Below, piece by piece: positions 34,568 to 43,205 of a stretch of DNA of 64,000 bases. The stretch is from Marinobacter sp. EhC06 (GTDB lineage Bacteria > Pseudomonadota > Gammaproteobacteria > Pseudomonadales > Oleiphilaceae): positions 90,050 through 154,049 of the forward strand of contig NZ_LXYO01000036.1 of the NCBI RefSeq assembly GCF_001650915.1, read 5' to 3'. Every line of letters starts with the position of its first letter. Positions within the stretch are counted from its first letter, which is position 1. Both the position numbers and the translations under genes were made by a program. Below the pieces are notes generated by a model. The model was not told where the DNA came from. It did no database searches and was given only the letters and a program-made list of their open reading frames with translations.

Positions 34568-37297
34568 TCAGTGCGCCTCGTCCCAGTTGTCCCCGGCGCC
34601 GGCTTCCACAAGCAGGGGAACATCCAGGTCCGCTGCTGCCGACATTCGCTTTTCCAGCCCTGACCGTATCTTGTCGAGGGCCGACTCCTTAACTTCCAGG
34701 ATCAGTTCATCGTGAACCTGCATGGTCATGCGGGCTTCATCGGCGTGTTCTTTCAGCAGCCAGTTCTCCACATCCACCATGGCCCGTTTGATGATGTCGG
34801 CGGCAGTACCCTGCATGGGGGCGTTGATCGCGGTGCGCTCGGCAGCCTGCTGCAGTTGTTTGTTGCGGGCGTTGATTTCCGGCAGGTACAGGCGACGGCC
34901 GAACAGGGTTTCGACGAAACCATCGTCGTGGGCCTGTTTGCGGATGTTGTCCATGTACTTCAGAACGCCGGGGTAACGTTCGAAATAACGGTCGATGTAT
35001 TGCTGGGCGAGCTTGCGCTCAACATCCAGTTGCCGGGACAGGCCAAAGGCAGACATGCCATAGATCAGGCCGAAGTTGATGGCCTTGGCGCTGCGGCGCT
35101 GGTCTGAAGAGACCTCCTCCAGGCTGACGCCGAAGACTTCCGAGGCGGTGGCCTTGTGGATGTCTTCGCCCTTTTCAAACGCTTTCAGCAGTCCCTTGTC
35201 CCCGGAGAGGTGGGCCATGATCCGCAGCTCGATCTGGGAGTAGTCGGCAGCCACCAGCTTGTAACCTTCGGGTGCGATAAACGCCTGCCGTATACGGCGG
35301 CCCTGCTCGCTGCGAACGGGGATATTCTGGAGGTTGGGCTCGGAGGACGACAGTCGACCGGTGGCGGTGACAGCCTGATGATAGGAAGTGTGTACCCGGC
35401 CGGTGCGATGGTGAATCAGCTCTGGCAGGGTGTCGGTGTATGTAGACTTCAGCTTGCTCAGGCTGCGGTGCTCAAGGATCAGGCGCGGCAGCTCGTGTTC
35501 ATGGGCGAGTTCCTGCAGTACCGGTTCCGCCGTTGATGGCGCGCCCTTGGGGGTTTTCTTCACCACCGGCAGGCCCATCTTGTCGTAGAAGATCGCCTGC
35601 AGCTGCTTGGTGGAGCCCAGGTTGAAGGTCTCGCCGGCTACTTCGTGGGCTTCTTTTTCCAGTTCTGCCATGCGCTCTGCCAGTTCCTGGCTGTGCTGTC
35701 GCAGGGTGCTGGCGCTGATCAGGGTGCCGCGTTGCTCCATGCGCGACAGTACCGGCACCAGAGGCAAATCAATGTCTTCGTAGACAGAGGCCAGCTTCCC
35801 GGTTTCCTTCAGTTTTGGTCTCAGGGTCTGGTGCAGGCGCAGGGTAATGTCCGCATCCTCGGCGGCGTAGGGCCCAGCTTTTTCAAGGTCAATCTGGTTG
35901 AAAGTGAGCTGTTTCGCACCTTTACCCGCAATGGACTCAAAGCTGATGGTCTTCTCGCCCAGGTAATACATGGCGAGGCTGTCCATATCGTGCCGGGTAG
36001 CGACAGAGTTCAGAACGTAGGATTCCAGCATGGTGTCCTCGGCAATGCCCTCCAGGGTAATGCCGTGATTGGCCAGTACATTCTTGTCGTATTTCAGGTT
36101 CTGGCCGACCTTTGCCAGGCCGGGGTCCTCCAGCAGCGGCTTGAGCTGATTCAGGACCTGGTCACGATCCAGCTGCTCGGGGGCGCCCATGTAGTCGTGT
36201 CCCAGCGGGACATAGGCGGCCTCGCCGGGTTCGATGGCGAAGGACACACCGACGATCTCTGCATCGATGTACCGGAGGCTGGTGGTTTCGGTATCGAAGG
36301 CAAACAGCTCGGCCGATTTCAGGCGTTCCACCCATTGATCCAGTTCTTTCTGGTCGGTGATGACTCTGTAGTCTTTCTTGCCGGTTTCGGGGCTGGGTTT
36401 TTCATCGCTGGACTGAGCCTTGCCGGAGGAGGTTTCACCCTCTTCCAGTTCGGCAATCCAGGTGCGGAACTCATATTCCTTGAACAGTTCAAGCAGCTGC
36501 TGGTCATCCTGCTCCCGAAGCTTCAGGTCTTCCAGGCCAAAATCCAGTTCGACGTCGGTGCGGATGGTGGCCAGTTCGCGACTCAGAGGCAGGGTTTCGG
36601 TGGCCTCGCGCAGGTATTCCCCGATTTTGCCTTTGATTTCATCGGCATGCTCAATGACATTGTCCAGGTTTTCATAGCTCTGCAGCCACTTTACCGCGGT
36701 TTTCGGGCCGCATTTGTTCACGCCGGGGATGTTGTCCACCTTGTCGCCCACCAGGGCCAGATAATCCACGATCTGCTCTGGGGTGACGCCGAATTTTTCC
36801 ACCACGCCGTCCCGATCCATCCGGGTCTCGGTCATGGTGTTGATCAGGGTAACGTGGTCGCTGACCAGCTGCGCCATGTCCTTGTCCCCGGTGGAAACGA
36901 CCACATCGATGCCCTTGCTGGTGGCTTCGTTGGCCAGGGTGCCAATCACATCGTCGGCTTCGACGCCCGTCACTGTCAGTAGCGGCAGGCCCATGGCCTT
37001 GACGATTTCATGAATGGGCTCGATCTGGCAGGCCAGATCTTCCGGCATTGGCGGCCGGTTGGCCTTGTACTCTTCATAGAGGTCATGCCGGAACGTTTTG
37101 CCCTTGGCATCGAAGACCACCACCATTTTGGATCCGGGAAAATCCTGTTCCAGGCGCCGGATCATACTGATCACACCTTTGATCGCTCCAGTGGGGTGGT
37201 CCTTGCTGGTGGTCAGGGGCGGAAGTGCATGATATGCACGGAAAAGATAGGACGATCCGTCCACAAGAACCACGGGTGGTGTGTTTTTGCTGGTCAT
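34568..37297 (-). CDS. polA: DNA polymerase I
   Basis: The 909-residue protein has three domains: 5' nuclease (residues 1-300, VVVSTGDKDMAQLV), 3'-5' exonuclease with the intact FDTETTSLRY motif (Asp and Glu present, so proofreading is expected), and the family A polymerase with DYSQIELRIMAHLSGD and the C-terminal VHDELILEV. ATG 37297 (MTSKNTPPVVLVDGSSYLF) is the family start; a longer frame exists upstream. It acts in Okazaki fragment processing and repair. Confidence 0.96.
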   Translation of the reverse strand: MTSKNTPPVVLVDGSSYLFRAYHALPPLTTSKDHPTGAIKGVISMIRRLEQDFPGSKMVVVFDAKGKTFRHDLYEEYKANRPPMPEDLACQIEPIHEIVKAMGLPLLTVTGVEADDVIGTLANEATSKGIDVVVSTGDKDMAQLVSDHVTLINTMTETRMDRDGVVEKFGVTPEQIVDYLALVGDKVDNIPGVNKCGPKTAVKWLQSYENLDNVIEHADEIKGKIGEYLREATETLPLSRELATIRTDVELDFGLEDLKLREQDDQQLLELFKEYEFRTWIAELEEGETSSGKAQSSDEKPSPETGKKDYRVITDQKELDQWVERLKSAELFAFDTETTSLRYIDAEIVGVSFAIEPGEAAYVPLGHDYMGAPEQLDRDQVLNQLKPLLEDPGLAKVGQNLKYDKNVLANHGITLEGIAEDTMLESYVLNSVATRHDMDSLAMYYLGEKTISFESIAGKGAKQLTFNQIDLEKAGPYAAEDADITLRLHQTLRPKLKETGKLASVYEDIDLPLVPVLSRMEQRGTLISASTLRQHSQELAERMAELEKEAHEVAGETFNLGSTKQLQAIFYDKMGLPVVKKTPKGAPSTAEPVLQELAHEHELPRLILEHRSLSKLKSTYTDTLPELIHHRTGRVHTSYHQAVTATGRLSSSEPNLQNIPVRSEQGRRIRQAFIAPEGYKLVAADYSQIELRIMAHLSGDKGLLKAFEKGEDIHKATASEVFGVSLEEVSSDQRRSAKAINFGLIYGMSAFGLSRQLDVERKLAQQYIDRYFERYPGVLKYMDNIRKQAHDDGFVETLFGRRLYLPEINARNKQLQQAAERTAINAPMQGTAADIIKRAMVDVENWLLKEHADEARMTMQVHDELILEVKESALDKIRSGLEKRMSAAADLDVPLLVEAGAGDNWDEAH

Positions 37298-37384
37298 GTC
37301 AAAACAGGTCCGGAATCTGATTGAAGCGTGGGTTGGCTTATGCAACTCTGTACTGAAATCGATGGACGAAAGGGTATCACGAAA

Positions 37385-37723
37385 ATGAAACGAATCGCCT
37401 GTCCGGCTTTGTTGCTCGCCTGTTTGCCCCTGGCTGCGTTGGCCCAGGAAGACGGCGCCCTGGATGAGACGCCGGTGGCAACGCCCGAGGAGCCTGTGGT
37501 GATCTCTGATTACCAGCCCGCGAGCGAGGGGCCGGAGATTGTGATCCGCCCCGGTGAAAAGGAAGTGTTCTATGAATACCGGGTCAATGGGCAGCTCATG
37601 GAAATCAAGGTCGTGCCGGAGGTCGGGCCGGAGTATTACCTGGTGCCGGCAGATGGTGGCGGCTGGATCCGGGAAACCGACTCCGACATGTTGGTGCCCA
37701 GTTGGGTGATTTTCCGCTGGTAA
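37385..37723 (+). CDS. DUF2782 domain protein, exported
   Basis: The 112-residue protein has a signal peptide (residues 1-20, LPLAALAQ) and a DUF2782 domain: RPGEKEVFYEYRVNGQLMEI then VVPEVGPEYYLVPADG. Function is unknown, but the gene is a frequent neighbour of polA in pseudomonads. ATG 37385 is preferred over a start 19 codons upstream because the signal peptide begins there. Confidence 0.85.
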   Translation: MKRIACPALLLACLPLAALAQEDGALDETPVATPEEPVVISDYQPASEGPEIVIRPGEKEVFYEYRVNGQLMEIKVVPEVGPEYYLVPADGGGWIRETDSDMLVPSWVIFRW

Positions 37724-37730
37724 GCCGCAA

Positions 37731-38222
37731 TCAGATCAGATCGACGGTGACCGGCGTCGAGCGCCGGCTCTCCAGCCCTTCGGTATCCACAGTGGTAATC
37801 GCGAACTCATAAGCGCCGGGCGCCATCTCTGCCAGGGAAAGTCTTGTGGTCGAAGGGCTCTCAATACGGATAACCCTGTAGTCTTCCTGGTGTCTCAGGC
37901 GATAGTAAATCCTGAATTCTGCAATCTCTCCAGGCGGCAGTGACGAGCCGTCTTCACGGGTCAGTGGTACTGTCCAGCTCAATTCTCTGGGAGTCTTGGC
38001 GGCGTAACCGGACTCGCGGGCTTGCCCGAGAGTATTCAGCAGGCTGTCTGTGGCCATATCAAGCCGGGAGTTCGCGAGTTCGCTGGCCCGATCGGAGCTT
38101 GTTTTGGTGGCTCTGGAATCCTCCTGGCAGCCAGCAAGGAGCAGTGACGCTGCAATCAACGGAAGAATAAACCAGGAGATGCGTGGGTGTCTGGGTCCGG
38201 AAGTGATCATGGTTACTCGCAT
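37731..38222 (-). CDS. Lipoprotein with fibronectin type III-like domain
   Basis: The 163-residue protein has a lipobox (SLLLAGC, Cys near residue 32), a polar linker, and a C-terminal fibronectin III-like beta domain (EIAEFRIYYRLRHQ, PGAYEFAITTVDTEG). It is probably anchored in the outer membrane by lipid. The function is unknown. The start could also be the ATG four codons downstream (38210). It converges with the DUF2782 gene. Confidence 0.75.
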   Translation of the reverse strand: MRVTMITSGPRHPRISWFILPLIAASLLLAGCQEDSRATKTSSDRASELANSRLDMATDSLLNTLGQARESGYAAKTPRELSWTVPLTREDGSSLPPGEIAEFRIYYRLRHQEDYRVIRIESPSTTRLSLAEMAPGAYEFAITTVDTEGLESRRSTPVTVDLI

Positions 38223-38490
38223 ACGTGCCTGGATGCGGCCTCTTTTGGTTAAAGCGTATGGAGCCAGAATAAAGCGGGGAGACAGGCTTCTTTAACAGCC
38301 CGGCATTATGCCAGTCGGATTTTCAGGATCAAGTGAATAATCCGTAAAACCCCTTATCGCTCTACTTCCTGCTTTTAGTATGAACATTCTAATTTTAGGG
38401 CGTAACTTGAATCCTGAGATTAAAGAAAGGCCCTCGTTGCACTGGTTTCGGCAGGGTCTTGGAACTTTCAGGAAACCAAGGAGATTCATT

Positions 38491-38913
38491 ATGGGTAAAC
38501 TCAAGTCTTATCAAGAACAGCTTCAGGAAATCGTGGACAAGGGTATCAACGCCGCTGAAGAACAGCAGAAGAAGCTGGCTTCCAAGCCGTTCGATTACGC
38601 CGAGAAGCTCGAGTCCGAAGCACGTGAGTACAGCGTGAAGACCCTGCGCAAGCGTTACAACGGCTACAGCGATAGCCTGTTCGAGCAGCTGCGCAACCTG
38701 AACAGCCGTTTTGGCAGCTTCGCTGGTGATCTGGTCGCCAAGCTGGAAAAAGAAGCAGCAGAAGGCGCTGATGCAGTAGCAGAAGCCGCGGAAGACGTTT
38801 CTGACGCTGCGCAGGATGCGAAGAAATCTGTTGAGCCGAAGAAGCCGGCTGCACGCAAGACCACTGCGCGCAAGACCACTTCTACTGCCAAGAAGAGCAC
38901 TGCTTCCGCCTGA
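38491..38913 (+). CDS. Phasin-like protein with histone-like Lys/Ala tail
   Basis: The 140-residue protein begins MGKLKSYQEQLQEIV, is almost entirely helical in its first 90 residues, has an acidic Ala-rich hinge (EGADAVAEAAEDVSDAAQDA) and ends in a basic tail with two RKTTA units and K/S/T/A repeats, as in PhaF and AlgP. Phasins coat polyhydroxyalkanoate granules, and the basic tail can bind DNA. ATG 38491 follows AAGGAGA and is followed by a strong terminator. No PHA genes are in the window, so granule binding is inferred. Confidence 0.75.
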   Translation: MGKLKSYQEQLQEIVDKGINAAEEQQKKLASKPFDYAEKLESEAREYSVKTLRKRYNGYSDSLFEQLRNLNSRFGSFAGDLVAKLEKEAAEGADAVAEAAEDVSDAAQDAKKSVEPKKPAARKTTARKTTSTAKKSTASA

Positions 38914-38950
38914 ATCGCGGATAGCGTCTCACCGATAGGTGAGTGAAACG

Positions 38951-38983
38951 AAAAGGCCGCCGGGTAAAACCGGCGGCCTTTTT
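38951..38983. terminator. Bidirectional terminator after the phasin-like gene
   Basis: A perfect 13-bp stem AAAAGGCCGCCGG / CCGGCGGCCTTTT (38951-38963 with 38970-38982) lies between converging genes. Confidence 0.93.
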
Positions 38984-39010
38984 AGTATGCAGGGACGCTC
39001 CAGCGAAAGA

Positions 39011-39667
39011 TCAGTTTTCTGTTTCGGTGTGATCAAGCGGTACGGTCCGCGCCTCGCCGGTGACCTCTTCCAGGCGCTCTATGTCGGCCTCGAAGGCCTT
39101 GCGCAGTTCTTCGATTTCCTGGGTCTGTGAGGTGATTTCCCGCTCAATGTCCCGGATCTGGGATTCCAGTCGCCGGATTTTTTCCAGCGTGGCCTCGGGA
39201 ATCTCTCGACCGGCCCGCTCCATGTTAGCGGCACGGCTCTGTTCGTTATCCAGTTGGCTGGATATAACCGAGATGTTGCCTCGCTTGAGCTGTATCAGGC
39301 CCTCAAGCTCCCGGATTTTCCGGTGCATGGCTTTCACGGCCTGATCCGGGTGGCTGAAGCGCTTCAGCAGAGCGCGGTCTTTCTCGCGCTGTTCAGCGAG
39401 TTCCTTCTGCCGCTGTTTTTCCGCTTCCCGGGCGGCAATCTCTTCTTCGGTTGGCGCCGGAGGGATAGTCTCTATCACGCGGCCATTGTTGCTCAGGATG
39501 TCATAGCCACGTTTGGTGGCTTCCTGGGGAATGGTACTGCTGATTACGATCTGGCCGTTCTCATCCGTGTAACGGTACATATTCGCTGCCACCTGGGCAG
39601 AGAAGCCCAGGGCAAGCGCCAATGCCGTAGCTTTGACAGAAAGTGCGGTCAGACGATTGACCATCAA
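39011..39667 (-). CDS. DUF4124 protein with coiled coil
   Basis: The 218-residue protein has a signal peptide (to about residue 28), a DUF4124 domain (NMYRYTDENGQIVISSTIPQ) and a long charged coiled coil (about residues 70-205). DUF4124 occurs in exported proteins of unknown role. The second Met may be the true start. Its start overlaps the pyrE stop, so it is the second gene of a pyrE unit. Confidence 0.82.
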   Translation of the reverse strand: MMVNRLTALSVKATALALALGFSAQVAANMYRYTDENGQIVISSTIPQEATKRGYDILSNNGRVIETIPPAPTEEEIAAREAEKQRQKELAEQREKDRALLKRFSHPDQAVKAMHRKIRELEGLIQLKRGNISVISSQLDNEQSRAANMERAGREIPEATLEKIRRLESQIRDIEREITSQTQEIEELRKAFEADIERLEEVTGEARTVPLDHTETEN

Positions 39668-40306
39668 TCAGACTCCGTAACGATCCCGATAACTGGCTAC
39701 CTTTTCGGCATGCCCGGCAAACTCCGGGTTGGCTTTGAGGTAGTCCAACACCTGCTCAAGACGAATGATGCTCACCACAGGGATGCCGAATTCCTTCTCC
39801 ACTTCCTGGATAGCGGATAGTTCGCCGTTGCCTTTTTCCTGACGATCCAGCGCAATAAGCACGCCTGCCGGTTCGGCCCCGGCGGCCCGGATGATATCGA
39901 TGGATTCCCGGATCGCGGTACCGGCGGTGATTACATCATCCACAATGAGTACTTTGCCCTGCAACGGTGCGCCAACAATGTTGCCGCCCTCACCATGATC
40001 TTTCTTTTCCTTACGATTAAACGCAAAGGGTTTGCTGTTACCGTCTGTAGCCAACGCCATTGCTGTGACAGTAGCCAACGGAATGCCCTTATAGGCAGGC
40101 CCGAAAATAATGTCATAATCCAGCCCGCTGCGCGCGATCGCGGCGGCATAGGCCTTGCTTAACTGAAGCAGGTCGTCCCCGGTATTAAACAGGCCAGCGT
40201 TAAAGAAGTAGGGGCTGGTTCGGCCCGACTTGAGCGTGAACTCACCAAAGCGTAGTACATTTCGGCGGATGGCAAATTCGATAAATTTTTGCTGATAGTC
40301 GTGCAT
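39668..40306 (-). CDS. pyrE: Orotate phosphoribosyltransferase
   Basis: The 212-residue enzyme has the PRPP-binding motif VLIVDDVITAGTAIRES (about residues 118-134) and the Lys-rich RKEKKDHGEGG flexible loop. It makes OMP from orotate in pyrimidine synthesis. It is divergent from crc, the same order as in P. aeruginosa. Confidence 0.95.
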   Translation of the reverse strand: MHDYQQKFIEFAIRRNVLRFGEFTLKSGRTSPYFFNAGLFNTGDDLLQLSKAYAAAIARSGLDYDIIFGPAYKGIPLATVTAMALATDGNSKPFAFNRKEKKDHGEGGNIVGAPLQGKVLIVDDVITAGTAIRESIDIIRAAGAEPAGVLIALDRQEKGNGELSAIQEVEKEFGIPVVSIIRLEQVLDYLKANPEFAGHAEKVASYRDRYGV

Positions 40307-40387
40307 GACAAGGCTTCTGGCGGGTGTTGATCTTTAATTAGCGCGTAAAAACGGTATCATACACACAAACCGAATCAGGGAACACGT

Positions 40388-41194
40388 ATGCGGGTAGTAT
40401 CAATCAGCGTCAATGGCCTCGCCCAGGCCGTTGAGAAAGGCTTTTTCGACTGGCTGGCGGAGCAGGACGCTGACGTGGTCTGTGTCCAGGATCATCGCAT
40501 GCGGGCCTACGAGATTGAGGACTACAACCTGATTCCGGAGGGTTACGAAGCCTACTTTATTGATGGCGAGAAAAACGAGGATGGCGGCGTTGGCATCTAC
40601 ACCCGTCATTTCCCGAAGGCCATCATGTACGGGTTTGCCAATGAGCAGGCGGACCGGGAAGGCCGTTTCATTCAGGCCGATTTTGACAAGGTTTCCGTGG
40701 CCTGCGTTCTGGCCCCCTGCGCCCTTGGTCGTGAAGAAGAGCTGGTTGGCGACGACGATCTGACAGTGCTGGACCACAAGGACGAGTTCATGGAGTCCTT
40801 CGGCCTGCATATGCAGAAGACGCTGCGCAAACGCCGGCAATTCATTTTCTGCGCGAACCTCCAGACGGCCCATCACGTAACCGACGCCAGCCCTCTGTAC
40901 CACAAGCTGGATTTCTCAGGTTTCCTGCCGCACGAGCGTGCCTGGCTGGATCGCCTGTTCGATGAAATGGGCTGTATCGACGGTTTCCGCGAAATTAACA
41001 AGCAGAGCAACCAGTTCACCTGGTGGCCTGAGCAAGCTGAAGGCTCCCGCAAGAATGCCGGCATCCGGGTGGATTACCAGCTGCTGACACCGGGAATCCG
41101 GAAGACCATCGAAGATGGCTGGATTGACGATTCAACACGTTTCTCCGATCACGCCCCTGTGATCATGGATTACGACATCGAAATCGGCTTTTAA
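40388..41194 (+). CDS. crc: Catabolite repression control protein Crc
   Basis: The 268-residue exonuclease/endonuclease/phosphatase-fold protein is adjacent to pyrE and rph exactly as Crc is in P. aeruginosa. Nuclease residues are not all kept: the QET Glu of XthA is Asp (VCVQDHRM), and the GDMN block is CANLQ, lacking the catalytic Asp and Asn. The C-terminal SDHAP is retained. This supports Crc, which acts with Hfq in translational repression of catabolic mRNAs rather than as a nuclease. Exonuclease III is the alternative but fits less well. Confidence 0.88.
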   Translation: MRVVSISVNGLAQAVEKGFFDWLAEQDADVVCVQDHRMRAYEIEDYNLIPEGYEAYFIDGEKNEDGGVGIYTRHFPKAIMYGFANEQADREGRFIQADFDKVSVACVLAPCALGREEELVGDDDLTVLDHKDEFMESFGLHMQKTLRKRRQFIFCANLQTAHHVTDASPLYHKLDFSGFLPHERAWLDRLFDEMGCIDGFREINKQSNQFTWWPEQAEGSRKNAGIRVDYQLLTPGIRKTIEDGWIDDSTRFSDHAPVIMDYDIEIGF

Positions 41195-41207
41195 GTCTTG
41201 GGGAAGA

Positions 41208-41315
41208 CGCCTGTGTGGCGATGCTTCCCCAGACACGCTACGAGCACATCCATGTGCGCTTGTTTCGGGCCGTCCCTGGCCCTCAACAGTCTGGGGAAGC
41301 ATCGCCACACAGGCG
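41208..41315 (-). repeat. Folded interspersed repeat, copy 2 (crc-rph gap)
   Basis: Arms at 41208-41234 and 41289-41315 pair perfectly over 27 bp (CGCCTGTGTGGCGATGC... with its complement). Read on the minus strand, the 54-base centre has the same order as copy 1: TGT, hairpin 1 (GGGCCAGGGACGGCCC), CAAGC, hairpin 2 (GCACATGGATGTGC), AGCGT. The distal arms differ from copy 1, but the junction-side GTC..GGGAAGC is shared. No gene lies here. Confidence 0.85.
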
Positions 41316-41349
41316 CCCCGGACTTTGGGGTGTGCTGAACAAGCCGTAG

Positions 41350-41378
41350 GTCGGATTAGGCGTAAGCCGTAATCCGAC
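41350..41378. repeat. REP-like palindrome
   Basis: GTCGGATTA and TAATCCGAC form a 9-bp perfect stem with an inner GGC/GCC stem and GTAA loop. The core strongly resembles the common gammaproteobacterial REP palindromes with TCGGATTA...TAATCCGA. It lies 34 bases from the folded repeat, between crc and rph. Confidence 0.75.
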
Positions 41379-41431
41379 ACTGTGCACCGGAAAGGCCTCC
41401 CCCTCCGGGCACGCGGGCGCCAGACTAAAAT

Positions 41432-42148
41432 TCAGCCTTCCAGTGCCGCCTTCTGAATCTCAAACAACTGCTCAATACCCTGTTTGGCCAGAGTCAGCAT
41501 GCTGTCCAGTTCTGACTGGTCAAACGGTGCGCCTTCTGCTGTTCCCTGAATCTCAATGAAGCCACCCTGATCGGTCATGATCACGTTCATGTCGGTTTCG
41601 GCTTCGGAATCCTCCGGGTAGTCCAGGTCCACCACCGGCGTGCCCTTATAAACACCTACCGACAGCGCGGCGACCATCTGCTTGAGCGGGGATTTCTTCA
41701 GGCGCTTGTCGGCAACCAGATGATTCAGCGCATCCACCAGTGCCACGCAGCCGCCGGTAATCGCAGCGGTTCGGGTACCGCCATCGGCCTGGATGACGTC
41801 GCAATCGATCGTGATGGAGTGTTCGCCGAGGGCGGTCAGATCAACAGCGGCGCGCAGGGAGCGGCCAATCAGGCGCTGGATTTCGACGGTGCGGCCGCCC
41901 TGTTTGCCGCGGGCAGCTTCCCGGCCCATGCGGCTGCCGGTGGAGCGGGGCAGCATGCCGTACTCGGCGGTGATCCAGCCCTTGCCTTCACCCCTGAGAA
42001 ACGGGGGAACCTTGTTTTCGACGGAGGCGGTACAGATGACTTTGGTGTCTCCGAATTCCACCAGCACGGAGCCTTCGGCGTGACGGGTGTAGTTGCGGGT
42101 GATTCGAACATCTCTGGGTTGCTCGGGCGTTCTGCCGCTTGGACGCAT
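41432..42148 (-). CDS. rph: Ribonuclease PH
   Basis: The 238-residue phosphorolytic 3' exoribonuclease has the N-terminal MRPSGRTPEQPRDVRITRN, the RNase PH core (EYGMLPRSTGSRMGREAARG) and the DCDVIQADGGTRTAAITG block. It trims tRNA 3' ends. The frame is open 12 codons further upstream, but MRPSGR is the universal family start. It is divergent from yicC, as in P. aeruginosa. Confidence 0.96.
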   Translation of the reverse strand: MRPSGRTPEQPRDVRITRNYTRHAEGSVLVEFGDTKVICTASVENKVPPFLRGEGKGWITAEYGMLPRSTGSRMGREAARGKQGGRTVEIQRLIGRSLRAAVDLTALGEHSITIDCDVIQADGGTRTAAITGGCVALVDALNHLVADKRLKKSPLKQMVAALSVGVYKGTPVVDLDYPEDSEAETDMNVIMTDQGGFIEIQGTAEGAPFDQSELDSMLTLAKQGIEQLFEIQKAALEG

Positions 42149-42317
42149 AGTGTTTCCTGAAGTCAGTATTGAATGTCCGGGCACGTGTCCCGGTCGAACG
42201 TTTATCGAAAAGGTCGGTCAGTGTAACACGATGGGGTTGGGCTTTTGTCCGGTTCGCCGTAGCTGTTAAGAGCCTGTTAAACTCGATTGCTGATCATCAA
42301 CCATGAGCGGAGCCGAC

Positions 42318-43184
42318 ATGATCCGAAGTATGACCGCATTTGCCCGCAAGGACGTCCAGGGAGACTGGGGTACGCTGACCTGTGAAATCCGGACTGTGAA
42401 TCACCGGTACCTGGAGCCTTCGTTCCGGCTGCCGGATGCGTTCCGGGAGCTGGAGAACCGGTTTCGGGAAGAGCTGAGAAAGCAGCTGAAACGCGGCAAG
42501 GTGGATGTTTCCATGCGCCTGCAGTCGGCAGAGAAGGGATCTCAGAGCTTCGAAATCAGCGAGGATATGGCCCAGGCGGTGAACGAGGCAGCCAATCATA
42601 TTAACCGGATGCTGGATAATCCGGCCCACATAAATGCATTGGATATTCTCCGCTGGCCGGGAGTGTTGTCAGTGCCCGAACAGGACTACAGCCCTGCCAG
42701 AGACGCCGCGGTCGGTCTGTTCGAGCAGACTGTGGCCGAACTCGCATCGGTACGTGAGCGAGAAGGTGAGCGTTTGCGGCCACTGTTTGAGGAGCGCCTC
42801 AACACAATGGGCAATCTCGTCGCCGACGTGCGTAAACGTATGCCGGAATTGCTTGAGGCCCAGGAGAAAACGCTTCGGGAGCGATTCGAAAAAGCGAAAG
42901 TGGAGCTGGATGCCGAGCGGGTGGCCCAGGAGATGGTCATGCTGGCCCAGAAGAGCGATGTTGCCGAAGAATTGGATCGACTGGACGCCCATATTGGCGA
43001 GGTGACCGACACTCTCAAAAGTGACGATGCCATTGGCCGGCGGCTCGACTTCCTGATGCAGGAGTTGAACCGGGAAGCCAATACCTTGAGTAGCAAAAGT
43101 ATTGATGCTCGGGTCACCCGCATTGCGGTTGATCTGAAGGTTCTGATCGAGCAGATGCGGGAGCAGGTGCAGAACCTGGAATAA
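42318..43184 (+). CDS. yicC: YicC-family endoribonuclease
   Basis: The 288-residue protein has the N-terminal family signature MIRSMTAFAR, TVNHRYLEPSFRLP and the C-terminal LDFLMQELNREANTLSSKS (DUF1732). YicC proteins are now described as endoribonucleases that affect RNA turnover. ATG 42318 follows GCGGAG; an ATG five codons earlier is possible. Confidence 0.92.
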   Translation: MIRSMTAFARKDVQGDWGTLTCEIRTVNHRYLEPSFRLPDAFRELENRFREELRKQLKRGKVDVSMRLQSAEKGSQSFEISEDMAQAVNEAANHINRMLDNPAHINALDILRWPGVLSVPEQDYSPARDAAVGLFEQTVAELASVREREGERLRPLFEERLNTMGNLVADVRKRMPELLEAQEKTLRERFEKAKVELDAERVAQEMVMLAQKSDVAEELDRLDAHIGEVTDTLKSDDAIGRRLDFLMQELNREANTLSSKSIDARVTRIAVDLKVLIEQMREQVQNLE

Positions 43185-43205
43185 TCCAGGCTTCTGTCGT
43201 GTTGG

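Noticed and set aside
35645..36982. Long plus-strand frame of 445 codons
   Set aside because: It is fully antisense to polA, whose domains and motifs are intact; typical shadow frame in GC-rich DNA.
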